NCBI GenBank assembly: GCA_031002005.1 | Contig: JARYHS010008074.1 | Span: 352,494,932 to 352,558,931 of the forward strand | DNA: 64,000 bases | Direction: 5' to 3' | Source: Vandiemenella viatica | Lineage: Eukaryota; Arthropoda; Insecta; Orthoptera; Morabidae | Part shown: piece after piece, positions 1 to 11,089 of the stretch | Layout of the letters: every line of letters starts with the position of its first letter | How positions within the stretch are numbered: the first letter of the stretch is position 1 | Notes under the pieces: model-generated | What the model was told of the DNA's origin: nothing | Database searches by the model: none | Seen by the model: only the letters and a program-made list of their open reading frames with translations | Made by a program: the position numbers and the translations under genes

Positions 1-560
1 AATTACAGAACGAGCTGCCCATTTTATGTAATAAGGCAGATTCAGCAGTATTTTCTGTAGCACCCAGTTTTTGTAACAAAATTCACTTTGTAAGCAGTTT
101 AGTAGAAGTATTATTAAGTTATTTTTTTATATAATGTACAGTAATCAAAAGGTAGGAACACAGATGCCGGAAACAACTTAAAATTTCAGACTGATCAATG
201 CACAATGGTTGAAATGTACCAATCTTTTTTTTAATTTATAATCAGTAATTAATAATACTGTTGTACATCTCATATCCTTATCAGCTCATTTCAGAAACTT
301 TTCAGGTAATAATAGACAAACAATAATATTCTGGAAATATTTTTTCCTTTTAATTAAAGTATATTTTTTCCATTTCTGCTGATAAAATAGAAAATAGGTA
401 AAAGGCAAATTCTTCCTTATTTCTGAAGGAATGCATATATGGCTCAATTCTGCCTTTGGCTGTATTCTTTTATCAACTAAACCAAGACTTCCACGAATCT
501 GTGAGGGCTGATAGTTCAGTTACAAGCAGAGTTACAAAATAATTAATAATTCTCATAATA
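1..560. other. unassigned AT-rich sequence
   Basis: I see no exon, RNA gene or recognisable repeat here. By position it is probably intron of TXNDC15, whose visible coding exons begin further right on the + strand. Confidence 0.4.
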
Positions 561-590
561 TCCACACTCACGTTTAAGTCGACCAACAAA

Positions 591-1070
591 GTGTACACAA
601 TTGTGAATGTTCATGCCCCTACAAACATTGACAACAAAAAGAATAAGGAGAAGGTGGAACTATTCTGGGAAAAACTTGATGACACGATTCAGAAGATCCC
701 TGATAAACATAATGTCATCCTTCTAGGGGATTTCAACGCCCAGGTGGGGAGAGAGAAAAAGTTCAGGCATATAGTAGGGTGTTACCCAGCACACAAGAGA
801 ACGAACCAAAATGGTATCAGGCTAATTGAATTATGTCAGGCACACAATTTGATCCTGAAGTCAACTAGCTTTAAGAAATTGCCAAGAAAGCAGAAGACGT
901 GGATATCACCTAACCCTCTATTGGGAGAGTTCCAGTTAGATCATGTTGCGGTAAAGCGGAAATTTCATAAAGAAATCCAAAATGTTAGGGTTCTCAGAGG
1001 GGCCAACCTCGACTCGGACCACTACCTATTTAAAGTGAAATTTAAGATCATCCCTAAGAGTAACTGTTAG
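591..1070 (+). pseudogene. endonuclease domain (C-terminal part) of RTE-like element
   Basis: The open frame shows exonuclease-endonuclease-phosphatase hallmarks: VNVHAPT near its start, LLGDFNAQVG about 45 residues in, and a closing SDHYLF motif that carries the catalytic Asp-His pair. In the intact enzyme this domain nicks the chromosomal target to prime reverse transcription. The frame has no real start codon: it opens on a GTG at the truncation point and the first ~70 residues of the family are absent. A TAG at 1068-1070 ends it, and homologous text resumes in the same frame. Confidence 0.8.
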
Positions 1071-1175
1071 AGGAAAAACTGTGCACGAAGGAGATATGAT
1101 CCAGAGAAAATAAAGGAGAAGAAGGAAGAATGGAGTCAGTTAACCAGCGAACTAGAAGGCCAGGGCTGAAAACAG

Positions 1176-2706
1176 TTGGAGAAGAGTCTTATAACTAAGG
1201 CAGAAGAGTTTGCTCCTGTCTCCAGGATTAAGAAGCACAGGTGGTGGAACGAGGAGTGTGATAGACTACTTGATCTGAGAAAGAAGGCGTGGCACATCTG
1301 GCAAACCAAAAAGGATGAAAGTTCCTGGCAGCACTTTGTGGAAACTAGGAGGATAGTGTCCAAGGAGATCAAGAAAGTAAAGAAGGTTCAAGAAGACCAA
1401 ATACTCACTAAGATTAATGACGACTTTACTAAGAACAACATGAGAAACTATTATCGGATCTTCAGAGAGAAGCTCAATAAATACAACCCCCGAACCCTCC
1501 AACTTCAGGATAAAAAAGGGAACATGGCATATAGTAATAGGGGGAACTGCAAGATACTGGCAAACTACTTCAAGGAACTCCTAAATTGCGAAGAACCACT
1601 CCAAAAGATGGTGTTCGATGGTGGAAAGAAATCCACCAACCCTGACTCTAAACCCCCATCTATAAGTGAGATCCAGACAATTCTGACTCACATGGAAAAT
1701 TATAAGGCATCAGGGGAAAATCAGATAACAGCCGAATTATGGAAATATGCTAGCAAAAATGCAATTATCTCACTCCAGAAATTTTTTGAGGAGATATGGA
1801 AGAAAGAAGTGATTCCAGAGGAATGGAAAATGGCCCTGATACACCCTCTACACAAAAGAGGCTCTAAATCTGATCCGAACAACTACAGAGGGATTTCTCT
1901 GGTGGATGTGACCTATAAGATATTGTCCAGAGCATTACTTGAACGAGCAGAATCCCAGTTGGACTGCCAAATCGGGGAGTATCAAGCAGGGTTCAGGAAA
2001 GGAAGGTCTTGCCCTGAACAGATCCTAAACCTCAGAAACATTTTAGCATACCAGAAGCAGAGGGCGAAACCATATATAGTGACTTTTGTGGACTTCCAAA
2101 AAGCTTACGATTCCATAGACAGAGGATCGCTATTCAATATTTTGGAGGAATTTGGCTTGGACAGGAAAACCCTGAATATCATCAAAGAAACCCTCACAAA
2201 TACGACCTCAAAAGTTAGATTCATGGGTGAACTGTCAGAACCTTTTGAGATCAGAACAGGGGTCCGGCAAGGGGATGGCCTCTCCGCCCCTGTTGTTCAA
2301 TTGTGCACTCGAAAAAGTTGTGAGAGAATGGAATGCAAGAACCAGAGGAGGAATTAGACTTGGAACAAAAAATAAAGGAGTTACGATTAAGTGTTTGGCA
2401 TTCGCTAACGATATGGCGATGCTCGCAGAAGCATGGGAGGAAGCCAAAGAACAAATCGCCAAATTACAAGAGCAGGCAGGGAAAAAACAAAGATTATGAC
2501 AAATATACCAGACACTCCTACGAGAGTCCGAGTAGGAGCTCATAAAATAGAGGTGGTTAGGAGTTTCAAGTACCTAGGAGAATGGATTGAATGGAACAAC
2601 CTTGAAGATAGAACAATGGAAGCGAGAAGGACCAAAATGGAACTAGCCTTCCAGAAGACCAAAAAAAAACTTACAATAAGAAAAGCCTCTCTTGGAACAC
2701 AAAGAT
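1176..2706 (+). pseudogene. reverse transcriptase of RTE-like element, frameshifted, catalytic Asp changed
   Basis: The frame up to about 2280 carries non-LTR reverse transcriptase blocks: WKMALIHPLHKRG, NYRGISLVDVTYKILSR, EYQAGFRKGRSC, a TFVDFQKAYDS catalytic Asp block and GVRQGDGLS. After a one-base shift at about 2280 it continues with LLFNCALEKVV and the palm motif, which reads FANDMAML where the family has FADD, so the first metal-binding Asp is now Asn. A second shift near 2470 leads to the FKYLGEWIE thumb region, ending at 2706. These lesions exclude activity. Confidence 0.82.
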
Positions 2707-3020
2707 AAGACATTACAACACAGTAATTAAGCTGGAAGCACTCTATGCAACAGAGACACTAGTCATGGGGAGGAAAGGACAAATGGAGAAATTGGAAATC
2801 AAAGAGAGGAAAATTTTGAGGAAGATCATGGGACCCAAATTCCAGAATAACAAACAAGTTTTCTACAGAACGAAGCCCTCTACGAGAGACTCTCGGAAAC
2901 CATGAGAAAAAAAAGGATTGATTTCTATGGACACACATTCCGAATAATCCTAACAGACTAACAAAAAAAATCTTTGACTTCTTTTATAAAAAAAAGACTA
3001 AGCCCAACTGGTTTAAGGAA

Positions 3021-3230
3021 GTGGAAAAGGATCTGAGAGAACTCCAGATTACCGAAGTGATGTTAAAGAATGGTACAGCCAAGACCGTGACCAAAGACAA
3101 AAGTAAGAGGTTCCAAGTTGCGATAAACACCAGAAAACCAATTCAAATATCAGAAGAGGAAAGAAGGAAGAGATCAGATAGAATGAAGAAATACTGGGAG
3201 AAGAAGAAAACGCAAGCATCCAAGAAGTGA
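3021..3230 (+). pseudogene. basic C-terminal domain of RTE-like element
   Basis: A 69-residue lysine/arginine-rich frame ends with RRKRSDRMKKYWEKKK. A similar basic tail follows the thumb in related insect endonuclease-reverse transcriptases and probably binds nucleic acid. It lies just before the A-rich 3' end of the element. Confidence 0.55.
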
Positions 3231-3394
3231 TTGATCCCAAAGATGGGTGATTCGAAGAAAAAAAAACAAGAAAAAAAACTAGGACGTAGAAGAAGTTTAG
3301 ATTGGCCTATAAACAGCAGAATGGGACCTATAAACACTAGAATGTAATCAAGTAGAAAACTTAGACAGGTGATTGAGTGAGCAGTGAAATCTGG

Positions 3395-3500
3395 GATAGG
3401 GAGCTGAAACGATATGGATTCGATCTCTGTTCAGGCCATTCAGATTTTGATGTTCTCTGTAATTACTCCAGATTAATGCTATTTTGATACAATTAATTCA
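3395..3500 (+). repeat. degraded SINE fragment
   Basis: The stretch around GGATTCGATCTCTG, then CCATTCAGATTTTGATG and ACTCCAGATTAATGC, resembles the box B and central part of the SINE family seen better at 10508, 38101 and 57254. The similarity is weak. Confidence 0.4.
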
Positions 3501-3716
3501 AAAGTCCATACCCCTTATCCTCTTCCAGTTCTTAATTACCTCGATATGAACTGTAAAATCAAAATAGTAATAAAAGAAGAAATAATAAAAATAAAATTTT
3601 GTTATATTTAAATTCTTATTATTTGATTTTTTTAATCTTACAGTAGCTTACTCTTTTTAGTAGGTCAATTGTTATTTGTACCTGTTTGGCAGACATTACT
3701 GCAGATTTTCGTTAAA

Positions 3717-3824
3717 ATTTGTCAGATTTGTTTTTAGCTGTATAAAACAATTTAATATCAAAATGTTCAAATTTGTCAGATTTGTTTTTAGCTGTATAAA
3801 ACAATTTAATATCAAAATGTTCAA
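3717..3824. repeat. tandem duplication, 2 x 54 bp
   Basis: A unit containing GTCAGATTTGTTTTTAGC at 3721 recurs at 3775 almost without change, followed by a partial third start. Period 54 bp. It is non-coding, AT-rich and presumably intronic. Confidence 0.85.
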
Positions 3825-4218
3825 ATTTGTGATCTTAAACTGAGGAGACAAATTTGAATCTGTAACACACGTGTGTGAAATCTTATTCAAGTTGCATCCT
3901 TATTATTTAAGTTGCCACATTTTAAGTAATCAATTGGGGCCTCGTATACTGGTTATTACCTTACAGAAAACTGCCAGAATAGCTGATATATTTTTATATT
4001 TTATGCAATAATTATACATTGTTATGTATGCAGAAAAACAAATTTTTATAACCCATTTCTATTGTAATATCTAACAGGATTAAAAACTAGATAAATTCTT
4101 TTTACCTTCACACATACAATACTCCTTCCTCTGTTGTTAAATTTAAGTATTTTCTCTTCAGGTTTTTAAATTTAAATATAGTAAATCTCATTGTGGTGAT
4201 TTTTCTTTTTTAAACTAG

Positions 4219-4258
4219 GATTTTAAAACTAAAGTTGCAGTTGGAGGAGGAAGTGTAT
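4219..4258 (+). CDS. TXNDC15: possible 40-bp exon of TXNDC15
   Basis: The segment is bounded by an AG at 4217-4218 and a perfect GTAAGT donor at 4259. Its 40 bases give one base completing an upstream codon plus 13 codons, ending in phase 0, which fits the phase-0 start of the exon at 4455. The translation is short and not diagnostic, so this could be chance. Confidence 0.35.
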
Positions 4259-4454
4259 GTAAGTTTATAGTATGTTTCATCAGTAATTTTTAAAGTGGAA
4301 TGTCTTTTTTTTCATTTGTTCAAGTCAAGAATTCCTTCCTCAGCAGGAATCTATGGAACAAGATTAATTTAAAAAATTATAAAAATTCAATGAAAGATGC
4401 AATTAAGGATTTTTTTAATATAATATTGAATTTCAAACCTTCTTGTTATTTCAG

Positions 4455-4657
4455 TTGGTGAACTCAACACGGTTGCTAAACTTATTAGTTAGTGATGGCA
4501 ACATAACAAATCGACGAATGCCTGCTGAGTGTGTGTTGCTCTTATTCTATGCACGACACTGTCCTTTCAGTAGCCTAGCGGCACCACACTTTAATGCTCT
4601 TCCAAGAGCATTTCCAGATTTAAAAATTGCTGCTATTGATGCTATGAAGTATCACAG
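4455..4657 (+). CDS. TXNDC15: TXNDC15 exon with thioredoxin-like active-site region
   Basis: This 203-bp exon follows a TTTCAG acceptor and ends at a GTAATT donor. It encodes the N-terminal half of the thioredoxin-like domain of TXNDC15, an ER/ciliary single-pass membrane protein; loss of the vertebrate gene causes a ciliopathy. Diagnostic text includes LLLFYARHCPFSSLAAPHF and NALPRAFPDLKIAAIDA. The active-site motif is C-P-F-S, not the C-x-x-C of redox-active thioredoxins; the same substitution is typical of this family, so disulfide exchange is not expected. The exon ends after two bases of a codon, which the exon at 22909 completes in frame. Upstream exons with the signal peptide are outside the window. 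Confidence 0.88.
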
Positions 4658-4804
4658 GTAATTAGATATAACACTATTTTGTTAGACCATTTGTCTGTTT
4701 CTCTTTTTTTAATCAGTATCCAGTTGCTGAAGTTTTTCCTTCATAACAAGTATTTTTCTTATAAATGTTTGGTGCAATGCTGTCTGAAATCAGGAATAAA
4801 ATAA

Positions 4805-5068
4805 TTAAACATAAATATAAATCTTGTGAGGAGAATCATAATTATTTAAGTTGCTTAAAATACTATTACTACTAGCAACTAAATATACACCTGCTTCAAT
4901 AACAACAAAATCTTCTCGGGTGTCCAGCTGGATGGTGGTGTAAAAACACGACGTTTCGACAGCTGACTCTACAGTCTTCATTATCACCTGCTTGTTGCTC
5001 TCAAGTTCACATAGTTCAGAGTGCCTAAGGTCACTTTGCACCAAAAATATTCCCATGCGTGCATTCAA
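4805..5068 (-). mobile_element. Penelope-like element tail fragment
   Basis: On the minus strand the text AGTCAGCTGTCGAAACGTCG, preceded by TGATAATGAAG, resembles the terminal non-coding repeat seen at the ends of many arthropod Penelope-like elements. An 87-residue open frame here shows no reverse transcriptase motif. The assignment rests on the short conserved motif only. Confidence 0.4.
4950..4990 (-). ncRNA. hammerhead-ribozyme-like motif (degenerate)
   Basis: Read on the minus strand, TGATAATGA is followed by a short potential hairpin and then CGAAACGTC. This recalls the hammerhead core CUGAUGA...GAAAC, which is known in Penelope-like elements. Box 1 has extra bases, so a working ribozyme is doubtful. 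Confidence 0.25.
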
Positions 5069-6160
5069 TCCCTTAACATGAGATGAAAGGCATCTTATTG
5101 TACATTCTTAAGTATCGCTTTGACTGAATTGTATTTGATGATTGAAGTATTTCATTCCAATCAGAAATTAAAAAAGGTAACTGCCCAATGCTGCTTAATA
5201 AATTGTGGTGGAAATTATATCATTTGTTAGATCCACCCAGCCCAAAAATTGGATTAAATATTTTAAACTCATTTTGTGTAAGGTCCATAACAACCAGTAG
5301 CAAAAATCTCTTGTGATCTGGATTCAAAATAGCACCACAATACTGAAAGAAAAGATGTGCGAGAATTTTAATTGTAAACATTATGGCGTTTACTTTCTTT
5401 ACAACAAATATTGTGAGCTTATACTTAATGTTCTGTAATTTTACAACTAACTGTTTCGTGGAATCAGTTATTTCAAAATGCTTACATTATACTTGTAACT
5501 CTTTTTGTATTTCTTGTAAATTAATTTAAAAATTGCCACTATTTACACCATATTGAAATAATTTTAAGATTTTGTTAACATCTATACATAATGGCATAGG
5601 CACTCGATTTCAGGTGCAAGGGTGTGGAAGGATTTTCTATCGTAGGTATTGGTTTCAGGGATTGGAATAAGTTAACAAGAAAATTGATGAATATATTATC
5701 AAAAATGCTAAATGAATTTAAAGTTGAAATTTGGAGAGGGCAAAGTAGGTGGGTACAGGAAAGAGGAAGAATGTGTGTGTAGGCAAATTGCCACCAGAGT
5801 GTGCTCAGTCACAATTAAATTAAATGAATAATGTCAGAATGTTGTTCTCCCAGTATCTATATATACTATTATAAGTCTGTAAGGGAGCTGTATGTTTCTG
5901 AAGACTGAAACAACAACAGGCACCTAGTTTTGGTATTAATGGAAAGCCAGCATCATGCCAAGATTTTTTTTTTTTTTTTTGTATGATGGTACATAAATTG
6001 AATTTGCACAAGTAATTTTTGTTGGCACTATTAAGTGGGATGGAGGCGACAATCATTGATTTTGTTTGCGTATAAGATGAAATGCAGTATGGTCATTGTG
6101 AAACTTAACAACTGGACATAATATTTCTATCTCCATGTTATACGTGTTATTATCACTACT
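5069..6160. other. intronic sequence, mostly unassigned
   Basis: There is no coding signal. A run of 17 T lies near 5965. The stretch ACTATTATAAGTCTGTAAG near 5866 is closely matched near 60577, so it is probably the edge of a dispersed repeat. Confidence 0.4.
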
Positions 6161-6393
6161 GAGCATGGTGAGTTTGTGGTAATGCTCTCTTCTTGTAATC
6201 GGCAGGAGTTGGGTTCAAATCCCTGTTCGCCATCCAGATTTGTGATTTCCATGGTTTCTCCAAATCACTCCAGTTGAATGTCGAGATGGTTCTTTGAAAA
6301 GACCGTGGCTGAGTTCCTTTCCTTTCTTGGCCCCCAATCATTTCCCAACTCTAGTGACATTGATGGCAATGAGGTGTAATGCCATTAGGAAGA
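6161..6393 (+). repeat. tRNA-derived SINE copy
   Basis: A polymerase III box B (GGGTTCAAATCCC) lies near 6209. It is followed by the central sequence shared with the copies at 10508, 38101 and 57254: CATCCAGATTT, CCATGGTTTCTCCAAATCAC and a GGCTGAGTTCCTTTCC block. Plus orientation, diverged, no clean poly(A). Confidence 0.7.
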
Positions 6394-7315
6394 AAAACTG
6401 TCACTGTTTTCCCAGGTGCATTACAACCTAAATGCAATCAAATTACATTGAGGTTACTGTCCTGTGAGGAGTGGTATCAGCACAGAACCATTAGTTCAAA
6501 ATGAACGAAGTAATAATCATATGGGGAGTAGTGTTAGCCTTGGACAAGTTGGATATAAAATTACTACAAGGTCTACATTACAAGCTATTAATAGAGCCCT
6601 TCATCATGGAATTATATTTTACACATAATGGTCCAGGGTACATTACAGTATAAGCTCAGAGTTGTTTAGTATGAATTATATTTTATATTTATTGGTTCGG
6701 GACACTATACAACCTAAGTTAAGAGTCCATAAGCATGACATTATTTTTCATTTGATATGCATAACATTACTACCAATTCTTGCAATACAAGGAAATACAA
6801 TATATGACTAACAGACTATTGGAATTAGTCAGTTACTAGTAAATAAAAATGTGAATTAATAAATAAAAACTGACACTTATACCTCACGGATGAATGGAAA
6901 ACCAATCACAAGTGGGCATTAAAAATGAATAGGTCTTTGTCCATCTCAACACTAAACGGAAATTAATACTGCTAATTCCGTTTATGGAGGGTTCTTACAA
7001 AATGAAAAATATATATATTGGTGTAATATCTGCTTTCAGTTGCTACCAAAATAGGCATTATTCATGCGTATTTATTGTTGTGTCTACCAATATTTACTTC
7101 ACTGTTAAAGTTACGCAATCTGAATGGATAGGCACCCCCTTTTTTTGCACGTTTGTTATAATAATAATGCAACTAAGGAAAATGGAAGCGGCTTCTAGGT
7201 GATATAAATAAGGGAAATTAACCCACCACATACCAAAGTGGACGGATGCGATGAGAGGGATCACTTATGTTGACAAACAACTACACAATATTTCGGCATC
7301 TGCCTTGTAAGCACC
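6394..7315. other. unassigned intronic sequence
   Basis: AT-rich, with no motif or exon recognised. It ends at the GCCT that precedes the LTR-like repeat. Confidence 0.4.
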
Positions 7316-9774
7316 TTACTATCGAAGAGGTTAGGAAAAGGGAAGCTCAGTTCACCATACCGATACCGATTCTAAAAATAACTAAACAAACCATTTTTAA
7401 AGCAACAAGAAATAAATACCAGATAGCAAAGCACATAAATAAACCTTACATTGCAATAAAGCAATGATATTCCAGCAGAAAATAGGTTATTCCAAACAAA
7501 AGTAAACTTTCACTACCAGATCCTAATATTGGTCAGGGAGATATTTTGAACAGATTTTAAGGAAGTAAATGTTAAATAACCGTAAATATAGTAACTAAGC
7601 AAACCTTTTATCATAACTACTAAGCATTATTCCAGAGGGAAATAGGTAATTTCACTATAAAGCAAACCTAACCCTTAAATTTTGCCATATACCAGATTTA
7701 GGTACTTCTGAATAGATTTGAATACAGTAAAGACTGTGAGAAGCTAATAAAAGCCAGGCCTAAACTTGCAATAACAGTAACTTCACAGTAAAATATAGTT
7801 CCGAAGAGATTTTAAAGAAATAAATACGATTGCTGGATAGCAGACTGAAGCAGGATGACAATAACAGATTGTGATGTAATTTGACCATTTAAAAGCTCCA
7901 AAAGCAAATGTAATAATGCCTGAGACAGTTTAAAAGAATAGCTGATAAGTTTCTGATAATTTCTAACCACTTAATAATAACATGAAGTAGTTTTGGGAGA
8001 AATTGATAACTCATTTGCATAAGCAGTTTCCAGAAACGATTTTAGGCCTTTTAAGTAATTTCAGGAGTTAAAAAGTAGACGAAAAGGCATTAAATAATCA
8101 CCCCTTTCAGTTTTAATAGGTTCCAAGTAGTTTAAACCTGGAGAAATATGAAAAGTCAGTAAAACTAGGAAGCCAGTATACAGACGTAAATAATCAAACT
8201 TTTCAGCATTAATTCCAACATTTTTAAACCATTTTGAAAGCGATGAGAACAAGTAAAAGCTAGTAGATATACGTAATTAATTTTCTATAAAAATTAAAAG
8301 ACATTTTACTAACCTGCTGTTTGTTAATCCAATTTCGAAATAACTCGCAAGTGGCACCGTACACAAAATATGCTTTTACACTAATTTTAAACACTGCCAC
8401 ACGATATAAAGTAAATAATAAATTAAGACAGTCCGGAAGAGAATTAAATTCATCTAAATCTCGTAGTTTACAATGGTTTCAAGAGCTTAAATGGTTATTC
8501 GAACACACAAAATAGTTCACTCAACTTTACCATTTTCTTATTCAAAAGCATACCAAGATTTTGAGATAAAAAGTAGTTTTCCTTAAAGACCAACTCTTCT
8601 AGTTTCACATACCTTAATTTCATGTCATTTAACGCAATAGAACAGATGTTAGAGAATTTTCAAATTCACACGACAACAGCCCACATGGTCTGAATAGAAC
8701 ATTTTTATTGTGCAGAAGATATCGCACCCACGAAGATGGGACAACTTTCAAAACACAATTTGATACTGGCTACACTTTAGTAATTTTTCCGGTTTGATAA
8801 ATCACATACCTTCAGAGTTATACATAAAAATATATACACAATTAAATGGCGAAGGTGTGAAATTTCTGTTTTTAGTGATAACTCCATCAATTCCTAACCG
8901 ATTTGAATAAAATTTACACTTTTAAGCGGTTAAAATTTGGGACAACACTTTGATTATAGTTTCATGTTTATAACTTATGCCATTTGTAAATCCTTAAAAT
9001 TTCTGAACATGTCGCAATCAGGCGATGATTTGAATTTTGCCATGACGTCATATTAAAAATAAAAGTTAAGAATAAATTAAAATTTTGCCATCCAACATGC
9101 CACACATAAACTCCCATAACTAGTAAACACTTTAGATTTTAAACTAACCACCTTTGAAGAAAGTTGTAAAAATAAATGTGAGGGATTATTTTAGACCGCG
9201 GCAGAACACCGCCGGAGGGTAGCGTTCTTGAACCACTCCTATATAAGCCCCGGTGAGGGAGGGGGTAACAGAGTCCATCAGATCGCTTTGACGAGATCAC
9301 ACGTACTTGATGTGTGCTCAAGTTTGAGAATGCCGGCTCCGGTGCGCGGTGGCTTATGGTCAGGGCAGGTCAAAAACATCATGGCCGACCGGCGCCATTT
9401 CTAAAATCGGCGTGACCAACGTAACATTTTCCGACATGTGTTCGTAACAGATTTCAGTTTCATTTTTGGGGTGGTGCGGTCTGTTTTGTTTCATGATCTG
9501 TGATCTTCGGCTGATGATTTTCTCCGATTGCCATTGCTAACTGTGACTTTTGTAACTTCTGTGAACATTTTCAAGAATATATAATTCAGTTATCCGGATT
9601 CAGACTTTTATTTCTACTTTAGTACCTTTCTTACCACAGTAAATTTTACAGTTAGCATTCTAGATGGTTTAACACGGTTATAGAACTTTTTAAGAACTTT
9701 GACAACTTTTGGATGACTTTGAGTGTAGGTGAAGAAGCCGATACCTAACCTTGTATCCAGCTTATTTCCTAACA
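7316..9774 (+). mobile_element. solo LTR-like repeat, copy 1 (2459 bp)
   Basis: The repeat begins TGTAAGCACCTTA and ends CCTAACA, and is flanked by a perfect 4-bp direct repeat GCCT (7312-7315 and 9775-9778). Two other copies (12258-14022, minus; 55216-56969, plus) share both ends and many interior blocks. The first two thirds are AT-rich. A GC-rich part follows, with a TATA box CTATATAAG at 9239, about 535 bp before the 3' end. This U3-TATA-R-U5-like layout, TG...CA ends and target duplication indicate a solo LTR. No internal region with gag or pol is in the window, so the parent element is unidentified. It is about 700 bp longer than the other copies. Confidence 0.72.
9236..9250 (+). promoter_or_regulatory. 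TATA box of LTR-like repeat copy 1
   Basis: CCTATATAAGCCCC stands at the switch from AT-rich to GC-rich sequence. Its distance to the repeat end (about 535 bp) is similar in copy 3 (TTATATAAAAG at 56400, about 568 bp) and copy 2 (minus strand, about 12826-12836), so the position looks conserved. Promoter activity is inferred. Confidence 0.5.
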
Positions 9775-9904
9775 GCCTTGTTCACAAGTAGAAAAATTGG
9801 TCATTAGGCTCGGAACGTGTGTACACAACGAACGTTACCTAATGACTAACCATGTAGTGGGGGAAGGGGGCGGGGGATGGTTAAGGAGTAGACTATTGAA
9901 AACG

Positions 9905-10247
9905 GTATGCAATGTCTGAGATAAAATATTTACTATATTGCAGGTGATGGTAAAATGAGCATGTGTAGTAAGGGTACAGTATAAATACGGAGAAAAAAAA
10001 AAGGTAGTGATGGGTTAATTGGATTTTAACAGTGGTTAAGTCCAGGTGGGTGTCTCGTATCCAGGCTATCCAGCGTACCAGAATATCCTGGATACGAGAC
10101 ACCCACCTGGACTTAACCACCGTTAAAATCCAATTAACCCATCACTACTTTTTTTTCTGTGTTTATACCGTACCCTTACTACATATTCTCATTTTATCAT
10201 CGCCTGCAATATATTAAATATTTTAACTCAGACATTACATAATGATA
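9905..10247. repeat. long near-perfect palindrome / fold-back MITE
   Basis: A left arm of about 160 bp (9905-10065) is repeated as its reverse complement at 10087-10247, with only about 20 bp between. The inner 60-70 bp of the arms are almost identical (for example GGGTGTCTCGTATCCAGG against its complement). Divergence rises slightly outwards. Transcription would give a long hairpin RNA. No transposase or clear target duplication was seen. Confidence 0.9.
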
Positions 10248-10507
10248 TCGATGTTATAATAATAAAACATTTTTGTTTGCCATCTTTAAATAGATCTTAC
10301 CTGTAGCCTTCAGCTACACAGAATTGTTATGTCTACTTTACCATAAATATTACTTAACCAGAACAAAGATTCTTAATACATTCTTCACTAGATATTGTGT
10401 TACTGTTCACATGATGAAGCATTTCACTGTAATTTCAATGTTTTAAAATTTGGGATTTGACCTAAAGTTTGCTGCAGTAATTTCTTTTACAAATATTTTT
10501 CCATATT

Positions 10508-10737
10508 TGGTACGCTCTGGTCTCAGATTTGGGAGAATATGGGTTCAAATCCCCATCTGGGCATCCAGATTTTGATTTTCTATGGTTTCCCCAAATCTCT
10601 CCAGGTTAATGCCAGGATACTTCCTTCAAAAGGCCATGGCTGCATTCCTTGTCCCCAATCCTTTCCCGCCTCTAATGACCTCGACAAAGCATAAACTCAT
10701 AAGCAGATGCCAGAAAACTAAAAAATTAAAGATAAAA
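10508..10737 (+). repeat. tRNA-derived SINE, nearly full length
   Basis: The head TACGCTCTGGTCTCAGATT, box B GGGTTCAAATCCCC near 10545, the shared body (CCAGATTTTGATTTTCTATGG, then AAAAGGCCATGGCTGC) and an A-rich end near 10720-10737 match the minus-strand copy at 57254-57500. Confidence 0.75.
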
Positions 10738-11089
10738 TCCTGCACAAATTAGTATAATTTTTCATTAAATGCTATTTACACAAAACCTACTTATCAGGTT
10801 TTAATGGGGGTTTTGATTAATGTGCAGCCTATAGTGTTGAGGGTAAAAAAGGGTATAATGTTTTTGATGTCATGTGGAAAAGCCTCGACATGAGAGGCAA
10901 GCGAGAGTAATAAAGAAGTTGATAAACTATTCCCTTATCCCTGAAATTGTCAAATACATTATAGCATCAACACTTTGAATTAATTGGGACCAAGAGTGTC
11001 TTGCATTTTCAATTTGTCCAGATACAAAATATGCTACATTATAGTGTTTATTTTGCCTATAAAATCATGTAATATTTTTAGATACGCCT
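10738..11089. other. unassigned, possible Tigger 3' non-coding end
   Basis: No gene seen. It adjoins the C-terminal end of the minus-strand Tigger pseudogene, so part of it may be that transposon's non-coding end. I could not identify the terminal inverted repeats. Confidence 0.35.

Larger units (their letters stand above)
565..3350 (+). mobile_element. decayed 5'-truncated RTE-like non-LTR retrotransposon
   Basis: The reading, in order, is the C-terminal half of an apurinic-type endonuclease, a linker, a reverse transcriptase, and a basic C-terminal domain ending near 3230. The 5' half of the endonuclease is missing, as expected from incomplete target-primed reverse transcription. Stops at about 1068 and 1166, at least two frameshifts (near 2280 and 2470) and further shifts after 2708 make it non-functional. 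The A-rich tail lies near 3255-3280. It sits upstream of the first visible TXNDC15 exon, so probably in an intron. The clade (RTE-like) is inferred from the overall text and is not certain. Confidence 0.8.

Noticed and set aside
9139..9321. GC-rich CpG-like block with a 60-residue minus frame, possible gene promoter
   Set aside because: It is the corresponding GC-rich part of LTR-like copy 1, so it is element promoter sequence, not a host gene start.
9893..10217. Two mirrored frames of 75 and 61 residues with nearly the same N-terminus
   Set aside because: They are the two arms of the palindrome read in opposite directions, not genes.
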